A stretch of 19,958 bases of DNA. Origin: JADJLQ01 sp034439915. Lineage in GTDB: Bacteria > Bacteroidota > Bacteroidia > Chitinophagales > Saprospiraceae. Below, piece by piece: positions 7,704-14,508 of the stretch. The stretch spans positions 1-19,958 of the forward strand of contig JAWXBI010000289.1 of assembly GCA_034439915.1 (NCBI GenBank), written 5' to 3'. The notes below the pieces were generated by a model. That model was not told the DNA's origin, did not search any database, and saw only the letters and a program-made list of their open reading frames with translations. Numbering within the stretch: position 1 is the first letter of the stretch; each line of letters starts with the position of its first letter. Both the position numbers and the translations under genes were made by a program.

Positions 7704-9071
7704 ATGACTCGTTTATTCAGTCGTTATGCATTTTTCCTGGCTTTGTTATTTTCCCTGACGGTTACCGCTCAAAAACAAATCATCGACAAAGTAATCTGTG
7801 AAGTAGGCAACGAAGTCATTCTGTTGTCTGAACTGGCAGAACAAATCAAACTGGCAGAATCCCGCCAGGGACCCATGAGGCCGGAAGACAAGTGTTTTAT
7901 GCTGGAAAACATGATGGTCTCCAAATTATTAGTCCATCAGGCTTTCGTAGATAGTATTATCGTTTCCGATGAGGAAGTCGAAGCTCAGCTAAATGCCCGC
8001 ATAGAACGCATCCTGGAAAGTATGGGCAATGATGTAACCCAGTTTGAAGCTTATTACGGTAAAAGTATAAATGATGTAAGGAGTGAATTCCGGGAGGACC
8101 TCAAAAATCAACTCATTTCAGAAAGAATGAGAGCCAATCTGCTGGAGGAAATATTAATAACCCCGAGTGAAGTGAAGGAATTTTACAACAGTATTCCCAG
8201 GGACAGTCTCCCCTATCTAAGCAGCGAAGTTGAGGTCTCCGAAATCGTCATCCACCCTACACCGAATGATTCCTCCAAACAAAGGGCCAGAGAAAAGCTG
8301 GAAAAAATCCAAACCCGTTTAAAAGCAGGTGAAAAATTTGAAGAGCTGGCCGGTACTTATTCCGATGATGTGGGATCTGCGAGAAATAACGGGGACCTGG
8401 GATGGGCTAAACGGGGCAGTTTTGTTCCAGAATATGAAGCCGCTGCTTATAATCTGGAGCCCGGTCAATATTCTGAGATCATTGAGTCTGAATTCGGATT
8501 TCACCTGATCCAATTACTGGAATTAAGGGGGAACACCATACATACCCGGCACATCCTGATCAAACCGGAAATTGAATCGTCTGACCTGGAATTGGCCAGG
8601 ATCACTTTGGTCCGGGCACGTCAAATGATTTTAAACGATTCAATCACGTTTTCACGTGCAGTCAAACAATTCGGCAATAAAAAAGAACAAAGTTTTACCA
8701 ATGATGGCCGCTTAACCAACCCTAAATCAGGGGATACTTTTTTTGAGATCAAAGATCTGGAACCTGAAGTATACTTCACACTGGACTCGATGAAAATCAA
8801 AGGTATTTCATCCCCGGTTGAACTAGTTGCCCCTACGGGTGAAAAATATTACAAGATATTGTACCTCAATACCCGCACTGATCCGCACCAGGCCAATCTT
8901 AAACAGGATTATTCCAAATTCCAGAATCTGGCGAAAGAATCCAAAAAGAATGAAATCCTGGTAAAATGGCTGGAAACCCATGTCGCCACCACGTATGTCA
9001 GGGTAGATCCCTTATTTAAATCCTGTCCCAATATCCTTCAATGGGTAGATAAGAATTACAAAACCAATTGA
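7704..9071 (+). CDS. surA: SurA-type periplasmic peptidyl-prolyl isomerase
   Basis: 455 aa from the ATG at 7704. An in-frame ATG at 7680 would overlap the previous gene and put eight extra residues before the signal peptide, so 7704 is preferred; it lies one base after the preceding stop. Signal peptide about 1-22 (TVTAQ). The SurA N-domain (about 26-165) starts with IIDKVICEVGNEVILLSEL, typical of SurA. A good parvulin domain covers about 174-275 (VSEIVIHP ... GDLGWAKRGSFVPEYE ... GFHLIQLLE). A second, degenerate one starts at about 279 (IHTRHILIKP). It should help outer membrane protein assembly. It is the closest of the three neighbours to classical SurA. Confidence 0.9.
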   Translation: MTRLFSRYAFFLALLFSLTVTAQKQIIDKVICEVGNEVILLSELAEQIKLAESRQGPMRPEDKCFMLENMMVSKLLVHQAFVDSIIVSDEEVEAQLNARIERILESMGNDVTQFEAYYGKSINDVRSEFREDLKNQLISERMRANLLEEILITPSEVKEFYNSIPRDSLPYLSSEVEVSEIVIHPTPNDSSKQRAREKLEKIQTRLKAGEKFEELAGTYSDDVGSARNNGDLGWAKRGSFVPEYEAAAYNLEPGQYSEIIESEFGFHLIQLLELRGNTIHTRHILIKPEIESSDLELARITLVRARQMILNDSITFSRAVKQFGNKKEQSFTNDGRLTNPKSGDTFFEIKDLEPEVYFTLDSMKIKGISSPVELVAPTGEKYYKILYLNTRTDPHQANLKQDYSKFQNLAKESKKNEILVKWLETHVATTYVRVDPLFKSCPNILQWVDKNYKTN

Positions 9072-9137
9072 TCCGGCATTATATTCTTTGGGGTTTACCC
9101 GGCTGGCAAAGCCTGGGATTTTCCTCATCTTTATAAC

Positions 9138-10412
9138 ATGGTACCGCTGGCTGAACGGATGCGACCGCAAACGCTGGACGAGTTTGTTGGGCAACCCCAT
9201 CTGATGGGTAAAGATGCCGTTTTCAGAAAATTACTCGAATCGACAAACTCCCCATCGATGATCCTCTGGGGCCCGCCGGGTTCAGGTAAAACCACCCTGG
9301 CACGGCTTATTGCCGAATTTCAGCAACGGCCCTTTTTCCCATTAAGTGCCGTGGAGTCCGGTGTAAGGGATGTCCGTGAAACCATTGAAAAAGCCCAAAG
9401 ACATCGTTTTTTTGACAAGCCAAATCCGATTTTATTTATTGATGAAATTCACCGCTTTTCAAAATCCCAGCAGGATTCCTTGTTGCACGCAGTGGAAAAA
9501 GGAATTATCAGTCTTATTGGAGCGACGACAGAAAATCCATCCTTTGAAGTGATTTCGGCTTTACTTTCGCGATGCCAGGTATATGTATTCAAACCGCTGT
9601 CTGAGGATGATCTGATTCTATTGGCCCATCACGCCGTATTAAAAGACGACTATCTGAAAACAAAAACCTGGAATTTTGAAGAATGGGCGGCCTTAACCCG
9701 ATTAGCCGGTGGCGATGGCAGAAAATTGTATAATGTGCTGGAGATATTATTTGCTTCCCAGGATGCTTCAGACCAGGTTTTTGTAAATAATGCTCTGGTC
9801 AGCGATGCAGTGCAACAAAATCTGGCCCGGTATGACAAAGGAGGGGACCAGCATTATGACATGATTTCGGCACTGATCAAAGCGATCCGCGGGGGTGATC
9901 CTAATGGGGCATTGTATTGGCTGGCCCGGATGCTGGAAGGAGGTGAAGACATTGAATTTATAGCCCGAAGATTGATCATTTCAGCCGCAGAAGATATTGG
10001 CCTGGCCAATCCCAACGCATTATTAATTGCACAGGGTTGTTTCCAGGCTATCCACACGATTGGGATGCCCGAAGCACGTATTATCCTGTCCGAGGCTACG
10101 ATCTATCTGGCTTGCTCACCAAAAAGCAATTCTGCCATATCGGCCATTGAGCAAGCGCTGAGCCTGGTGAAAAATACCGGAGACCACCCTGTTCCCTTAC
10201 ATATCCGGAATGCCCCTACTCGCTTGATGAAGTCAATGGATTACGCCAAGGATTATAAATATTCCCATTCTTTTGAACATAATTTTACCCCACAGGAATA
10301 TTTTCCCGAATCGTTGGAAGGAACCACCTTATATCATCCTCAGGATAACCCGTCTGAATTAAAAATAAAAGAACGCCTGGTTGAATGGTGGAAGGATAAA
10401 TACAATTATTAA
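9138..10412 (+). CDS. rarA: Replication-associated recombination protein A (RarA/MgsA)
   Basis: 424 aa, the usual length. An AAA+ ATPase of the RarA/WRNIP1 family acting at stalled replication forks. It starts with PLAERMRPQTLDEFVGQ, the family hallmark. Walker A is GPPGSGKT (45-52), Walker B is ILFIDEIH (98-105), sensor 1 is GATTENPSF (about 128-136), and the arginine finger region is LLSRCQVYVF. The C-terminal part contains AEDIGLANPNAL and the tetramerisation region, ending KERLVEWWK. It is cytoplasmic. A 66-nt gap separates it from surA, and only 3 nt separate it from the following GDPD gene, so the latter two are probably co-transcribed. Confidence 0.96.
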   Translation: MVPLAERMRPQTLDEFVGQPHLMGKDAVFRKLLESTNSPSMILWGPPGSGKTTLARLIAEFQQRPFFPLSAVESGVRDVRETIEKAQRHRFFDKPNPILFIDEIHRFSKSQQDSLLHAVEKGIISLIGATTENPSFEVISALLSRCQVYVFKPLSEDDLILLAHHAVLKDDYLKTKTWNFEEWAALTRLAGGDGRKLYNVLEILFASQDASDQVFVNNALVSDAVQQNLARYDKGGDQHYDMISALIKAIRGGDPNGALYWLARMLEGGEDIEFIARRLIISAAEDIGLANPNALLIAQGCFQAIHTIGMPEARIILSEATIYLACSPKSNSAISAIEQALSLVKNTGDHPVPLHIRNAPTRLMKSMDYAKDYKYSHSFEHNFTPQEYFPESLEGTTLYHPQDNPSELKIKERLVEWWKDKYNY

Positions 10413-10415
10413 TTT

Positions 10416-11198
10416 ATGCAGGCTAACGTTATATTCCTTGTTATTGTTTTCTGTTTGTCGAATCATTTAGGTTTGTGTCAAATGAAATTTAATTCCAATC
10501 CGGTAGTAGCCCATCGCGGAGCCTGGAAAAAAAACCAGTTTCCGGAAAATTCAATCGCTGCATTAAGGGAAGCGATTAAATTAAAATGTATGGGGACTGA
10601 ATTTGATGTCCGGATGACGTCCGATGATAGCCTCATTGTAAACCATGACCCGCATTTTCATGGATTGGTTATCGAAAAGTCCACCTATGAGCAACTGTCT
10701 AAATTTACCTTATCCAACGGGGAACCCCTTCCAACCCTTTTTCATTACCTGTTTTCCGGTATACAGGACAATCCGGGTACTCAATTGGTCATAGAATTAA
10801 AACCTTCCCCTGCCGGCAGAGGCCGAAAGCTTGCCCATGCAGCGGTGGCTCTGGTCAAATCTATGAATATATCTTCCCGTGTCCTCTATATCAGTTTTGA
10901 CCTGAATATATTGACCGCCATCCTTGAAAAAGACCCGGAAGCGGAAACCCAATACCTCAATGGGGACCAATCCCCAGATCAATTAAAGACCCTGGGTATC
11001 CGGGGGTTGGATTATCAATATCCGGTTTTTAAAAAAAATCCGGAATGGATTGAACAGGCTAAAAAAAATGGCCAGAAGTTAAATGTCTGGACCGTGAATG
11101 AAGAGGCGGATTTACGGTGGTTCATCAAACACCGGTTTGATGCGATTACCACTAATGAACCTGAACTATTGTTTGAAATTCTTACACGAAAATATTGA
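10416..11198 (+). CDS. Secreted glycerophosphodiester phosphodiesterase
   Basis: 260 aa. A signal peptide (about 1-22) indicates periplasmic location. The GDPD TIM barrel starts at VAHRGAWKKNQFPENS (catalytic H33-R34 and E44-N45), followed by GTEFDVRMTSDD (E62, D64) and VNHDPHF (catalytic H77); later strands give VIELKPSP and NVWTVNEEADLRW. It cleaves glycerophosphodiesters from phospholipid turnover to glycerol-3-phosphate and an alcohol. It is closer to the short UgpQ-like than the long GlpQ-like forms. The rarA stop is 3 nt upstream, which suggests co-transcription though the functions differ. Confidence 0.93.
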   Translation: MQANVIFLVIVFCLSNHLGLCQMKFNSNPVVAHRGAWKKNQFPENSIAALREAIKLKCMGTEFDVRMTSDDSLIVNHDPHFHGLVIEKSTYEQLSKFTLSNGEPLPTLFHYLFSGIQDNPGTQLVIELKPSPAGRGRKLAHAAVALVKSMNISSRVLYISFDLNILTAILEKDPEAETQYLNGDQSPDQLKTLGIRGLDYQYPVFKKNPEWIEQAKKNGQKLNVWTVNEEADLRWFIKHRFDAITTNEPELLFEILTRKY

Positions 11199-11420
11199 TG
11201 TGAATTTCTATGCCATGTCGATAACGCGCGGCAACAAAGCTATGCGCGCAGATGGATGCCCATTTAATCTATACAGTAATTGATAAATTGAAATATCGCA
11301 TTACCTGGGTTAAAATGACTATAGACACGAAATGGGTGTATAGAGTTTAATAAAACTGGGGTTTTCAGTTGCGGACAATTCCTTCATAAAAAACAGGGCT
11401 AATAAGTTCGCAATAATACC
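11199..11420. other. Convergent intergenic region, no gene seen
   Basis: 222 nt between convergent genes. It holds no credible ORF of its own; an out-of-frame ORF overlapping the GDPD gene's end runs into it. One imperfect inverted repeat (CTATA at 11319-11323 and TATAG at 11339-11343, with interior mismatches) could be part of a bidirectional terminator, but no T-run follows. Confidence 0.4.
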
Positions 11421-12536
11421 CTATTTGGGATAGGCGACTGCAATGCTGCCCCCCCCTTTGAACGTCATTTTAGGTTTGTTATTTCCATATAAAATCAGGT
11501 CAAAATTGAGTTTCAGTTTTTTGGTGGCTTGTTTCTGATCGTTTTCTTCATATGGGCTTTCTTCGAGGATTTCAAAAAAAGAGGTTGCCGGTTGAAGTTG
11601 GCCTGAACTCGAAAAGACGAACCCCTGATCATCGATAAAGAGGACTTCCACCGTGTTGAACTGGGTAAATTCCTTTAACCGGGACTGATCGTACATCAAA
11701 TCAAAATTGGCCAGACTCCTAATTTTAGCTTCAGGATTAAAATCTGCACAGGCAGATGCTTTGTTACCTCTTGGATCGGTCACTGTAACGCATGCACTGG
11801 ACTGTTTTTTAATGTCCAGCTCAATAGAGGACTCTGCCGATTTGTTGTTCCATGAATATTTAAACGGGCCTGTCCCGGTGGTTTCAGACACCAGCATCCA
11901 ACCCTTATTGGCTATGTTTTTGGCCACCAAATTCACTTTTAACCCGGGGAAACTGTCTGCCAGGTTATAGTCCACCGCCTGGCATTGGCTGGCATTACTC
12001 CCCTCCGGATGGGCTATATGCATACAAACATTATTTCTTACCAGCGGATTTAAACGCAATGAAATGTTTTCTTTGTCTGTAATTTTTTTATCGTTTACTG
12101 TCCAGACAAATGAGTATCTGGAAGCTCCGCCTGTATTGGAGAATACGGAAGTATTTTTTGACTGGACCAGCAAGCTGTCCACGGAGGTCAAAAAGAATGT
12201 CCTTCGACCGGTTTTGATCGACCTGTTTGGGCTGGACATAAATTCCCTGTTGTTTTGTCTTAAAGTGATCCTTAAAGAAGAAGGGCAAGGCGGGACACAA
12301 TCCTTTTTCTTTAATTCACCGATAAGTTTTAACACCCCCAGTTCTTCCTGTTGAAATCGGGTATCCAGGATTACATTTTCTCTTCCGGCTGCCAGATTAA
12401 AATTTTGTGAGCCTATAACGGCCTTCACTTCAAAGATGGGCGCTTCTGCCATTTTGATGGGTATTTCAATTTTATTGCAGCTCCAATACATCAGGAGGCA
12501 AAAGATCAACCCGCAATATTTTATAATCATCTTCAT
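11421..12536 (-). CDS. Lipoprotein with two SprB/PKD-like repeat modules, in an ECF sigma operon
   Basis: 371 aa, no named family recognised. The N-terminus is a lipoprotein signal with YWSC (Cys20). Two repeat-like modules can be seen: about 141-190, ending C171-x13-C185, and about 199-266, containing GTGPFKYSWNN and ending C249-x13-C263. They match the modules of the T9SS protein at 14509-16290, including the 14-residue Cys spacing, but the middle Cys of each triplet is replaced (S180, N258). About 270-371 is a separate beta-rich C-terminal region. Its start overlaps the preceding gene's stop by 4 nt (ATGA), so it is coupled to the candidate anti-sigma gene. An 8-G run near the 3' end encodes three glycines (361-363). 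A role as surface sensor or effector of the sigma system is inference. Confidence 0.75.
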   Translation of the reverse strand: MKMIIKYCGLIFCLLMYWSCNKIEIPIKMAEAPIFEVKAVIGSQNFNLAAGRENVILDTRFQQEELGVLKLIGELKKKDCVPPCPSSLRITLRQNNREFMSSPNRSIKTGRRTFFLTSVDSLLVQSKNTSVFSNTGGASRYSFVWTVNDKKITDKENISLRLNPLVRNNVCMHIAHPEGSNASQCQAVDYNLADSFPGLKVNLVAKNIANKGWMLVSETTGTGPFKYSWNNKSAESSIELDIKKQSSACVTVTDPRGNKASACADFNPEAKIRSLANFDLMYDQSRLKEFTQFNTVEVLFIDDQGFVFSSSGQLQPATSFFEILEESPYEENDQKQATKKLKLNFDLILYGNNKPKMTFKGGGSIAVAYPK

Positions 12537-13852
12537 TTGATTTTATAAGAAACGCGCATACCAATATTCCATTTAGCTACATTCGATTGTGTAATATCCC
12601 CTGGCAACGGTTTGTAAAGTGAGTTAAGATGCCGGTTGGCCTGAACCCCGACATTGACCTTAGGGTGAACCTGATATTCATACCCCAGTTGGGTATTAAA
12701 CAAGACCTGGTGCAGCGCCCCCTTTTGTAACCATCCGTTACCTATCCGGGAGACCTCAGCGGTCGCCAGGTCCTTTATACCGGCCCCTTCTTTAAATTTG
12801 ATTTGGTCAACTTTGCCTAATGCCCCGAGCAATAATTCGGGTTTTACGCCCATGAATGCCCTGTGTTTTTTCAGCTGAAATCCCATAGATGCCTGCAAGT
12901 AGAGATAGTGCATCCATTCCGGCTTGATACCAAAATTCTGCACCACAGATCCAAATCCTTTAAACTGGTAAGCGGTCAGGACTTCTGAATACAGGGATGG
13001 ATTAAAAAATGAATTGTAACCCAGACTGATTCCCCAATAACCTTTATTTCCCAATTGTTTTTGGGTAAATACTTCGAGCCCCAGGGCACTGATGGCGTTT
13101 GTCCGCACCGCCTGAGTTTGTTTGGCAAGGCCTATTCTCAAACCAAATTCTTTCCAGTTCCTGCCATGTTGTTCGATTAGAATCGGAATCAATATTTCAG
13201 GTAGCTGTAGCGATTGCTCCTCATCGATCATTACTATAGGATGAAACTGAAGTGGACTTACTTCGTCAATCCTTCTGCTTAAAGGATTAACAGCTTTGCT
13301 TTTATTTGCATCTTCTATCTTGTTGACTATCAATATTTCAGATTGGTCTACATCAATTATTTGTGGAAGCAAGCTTTCGGTTGAAACTGTAAAAGTCTCT
13401 TGCGTAGTTTGTTTATCCTGCCTATTCAGGACATCGTTTGTTGATATTAATTTATTCCTCAACTCCGATGGTGTATTAGTATCTAACAAACCAGTCAAGG
13501 CCGCTGAATTCAAATCCAGTTTAGCTGCTGGATCAGTAATGGTATTTTGAATGGTCGGATCCATCGGGATGACAGGACCTGTTTGACCTGCCATCGGTTC
13601 TGCAGCCGGCACTGCCGGAATAGATTGTGGTGAAACCTCTTTTTGGTTTTTAAAAGGCAGAAAAACCACGAACAGTGAAGCCAACAACAACACCAGTCCC
13701 AGTACCCAAAACCAGAGTATTCTTTTCTTTTTCTTTTGATTTTGATCGTCAATCAAAGCAGCTGCCTGTTCCCAATGCGCAGCTTCGAACGGAATTTTCC
13801 AGGATTCTGTTTTTTCTTTATAAACCCGGTCGATCCATGGTTCATTTTTCAT
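12533..13852 (-). CDS. Membrane-anchored candidate anti-sigma protein with a beta-barrel-like C-terminal domain
   Basis: 439 aa. Residues 1-44 are charged and probably cytoplasmic (contains AAHWEQAAALIDDQ, like the N-termini of Bacteroidota sigma-associated membrane proteins). One transmembrane helix spans about 45-66, preceded by KKKKR, the positive-inside signature. A Pro/Ala/Thr-rich periplasmic linker covers about 70-235. Residues about 236-439 have alternating aromatic/glycine beta strands (YWGISLGYNSFF, LYLQASMGFQL, WNIGMRVSYKIK) like outer membrane beta-barrel proteins. The gene overlaps both neighbours by 4 nt: the ECF sigma gene upstream and the lipoprotein gene downstream. Position and topology make an anti-sigma role likely, but no known anti-sigma domain is recognised. 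Confidence 0.7.
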   Translation of the reverse strand: MKNEPWIDRVYKEKTESWKIPFEAAHWEQAAALIDDQNQKKKKRILWFWVLGLVLLLASLFVVFLPFKNQKEVSPQSIPAVPAAEPMAGQTGPVIPMDPTIQNTITDPAAKLDLNSAALTGLLDTNTPSELRNKLISTNDVLNRQDKQTTQETFTVSTESLLPQIIDVDQSEILIVNKIEDANKSKAVNPLSRRIDEVSPLQFHPIVMIDEEQSLQLPEILIPILIEQHGRNWKEFGLRIGLAKQTQAVRTNAISALGLEVFTQKQLGNKGYWGISLGYNSFFNPSLYSEVLTAYQFKGFGSVVQNFGIKPEWMHYLYLQASMGFQLKKHRAFMGVKPELLLGALGKVDQIKFKEGAGIKDLATAEVSRIGNGWLQKGALHQVLFNTQLGYEYQVHPKVNVGVQANRHLNSLYKPLPGDITQSNVAKWNIGMRVSYKIK

Positions 13853-14445
13853 ACTCGGTTATATTTTATGGTTGGCATATGGTTGGTATTCAGGTTTTTG
13901 GACGCATTTTCTACCATTTCCTGCAATTGTTTCCTGGCTGTGAACAAATGCCATTTGGAAGCAGCTTCAGAAATTTTCAACAGGGCAGAAATGTCTTTAT
14001 GGGCAAATCCATCCAAAACAAAAAGATTAAAGACATTAGCGGTAAGTGGGTTCAATTGATGAATGAAGCGCACCAGCTGTTCTACGTTGAGGTTATTTTC
14101 CGCCTGGTTAAACTCAACATGAAAGCCGTTTAAAGCGAGTTCTTTTTCATAATCGACATGCCCTTTTTGCTCCAGGTACCGGGAGGATTTCCGGTATTCA
14201 TCTATTATGGTATTGATCAGAATCTGTCTGATCCATCCGGTAAAGGAGGCATTTTCTTTAAAGCGGTGCAGGTGGTTCAGGATTTTTAAAAAAGCCATAT
14301 TGACTGCAGAGGCAGCTTGTTCATTTTGATGTTGATATCGAAGTGCGACACTCATGAGATAAGGATAACAATGTTCATATAACCTGAATTGAGACCTCCG
14401 GTCCCCCTGGATACACCCTTTTAATATTTCCGGATCAATCTGCAT
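13849..14445 (-). CDS. ECF-type RNA polymerase sigma factor
   Basis: 198 aa. Sigma region 2 covers about residues 18-88 (ALRYQHQNEQAASAVNMAFLKILNHLHRF, FTGWIRQILINTIIDEYRK). Region 4 covers about 130-180 (LNPLTANVFNLFVLDGFAHKDISALLKISEAASKWHLFTARKQLQEM), a helix-turn-helix that would read the -35 element. There is no region 1 or 3, as in ECF factors. The stop overlaps the start of the membrane-anchored protein by 4 nt, the classical sigma/anti-sigma layout. The start lies directly after the U-tract of a terminator-like hairpin, and no exact TAnnTTTG box is visible close upstream, so read-through or an autoregulated promoter is possible. Confidence 0.93.
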   Translation of the reverse strand: MQIDPEILKGCIQGDRRSQFRLYEHCYPYLMSVALRYQHQNEQAASAVNMAFLKILNHLHRFKENASFTGWIRQILINTIIDEYRKSSRYLEQKGHVDYEKELALNGFHVEFNQAENNLNVEQLVRFIHQLNPLTANVFNLFVLDGFAHKDISALLKISEAASKWHLFTARKQLQEMVENASKNLNTNHMPTIKYNRV

Positions 14446-14446
14446 A

Positions 14447-14490
14447 AATCAAAACGACAAAAGCCCGGCAACTTTTAATTGCACAGGCTT
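14447..14490 (-). terminator. Terminator- or attenuator-like hairpin between the T9SS gene and the sigma gene
   Basis: On the minus-strand RNA, AAGCCTG pairs with CGGGCTT (one G-U) and GCAA pairs with TTGC around a 7-nt loop, with one bulged base. TTGTCGTTTTGATTT follows. The G-U pair becomes a C-A mismatch on the plus strand, so the structure favours minus-strand transcription. The U-tract runs right up to the sigma start codon. Confidence 0.5.
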
Positions 14491-14508
14491 CTGTGTTACT
14501 GAGCTGTA

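Noticed and set aside
11319..11343. Rho-independent terminator between the convergent genes
   Set aside because: The stem has interior mismatches and no T-run follows on either strand.
13675..14133. Plus-strand ORF of 152 residues
   Set aside because: It is antisense to the sigma factor and membrane protein genes, both well supported, and shows no recognisable domain.
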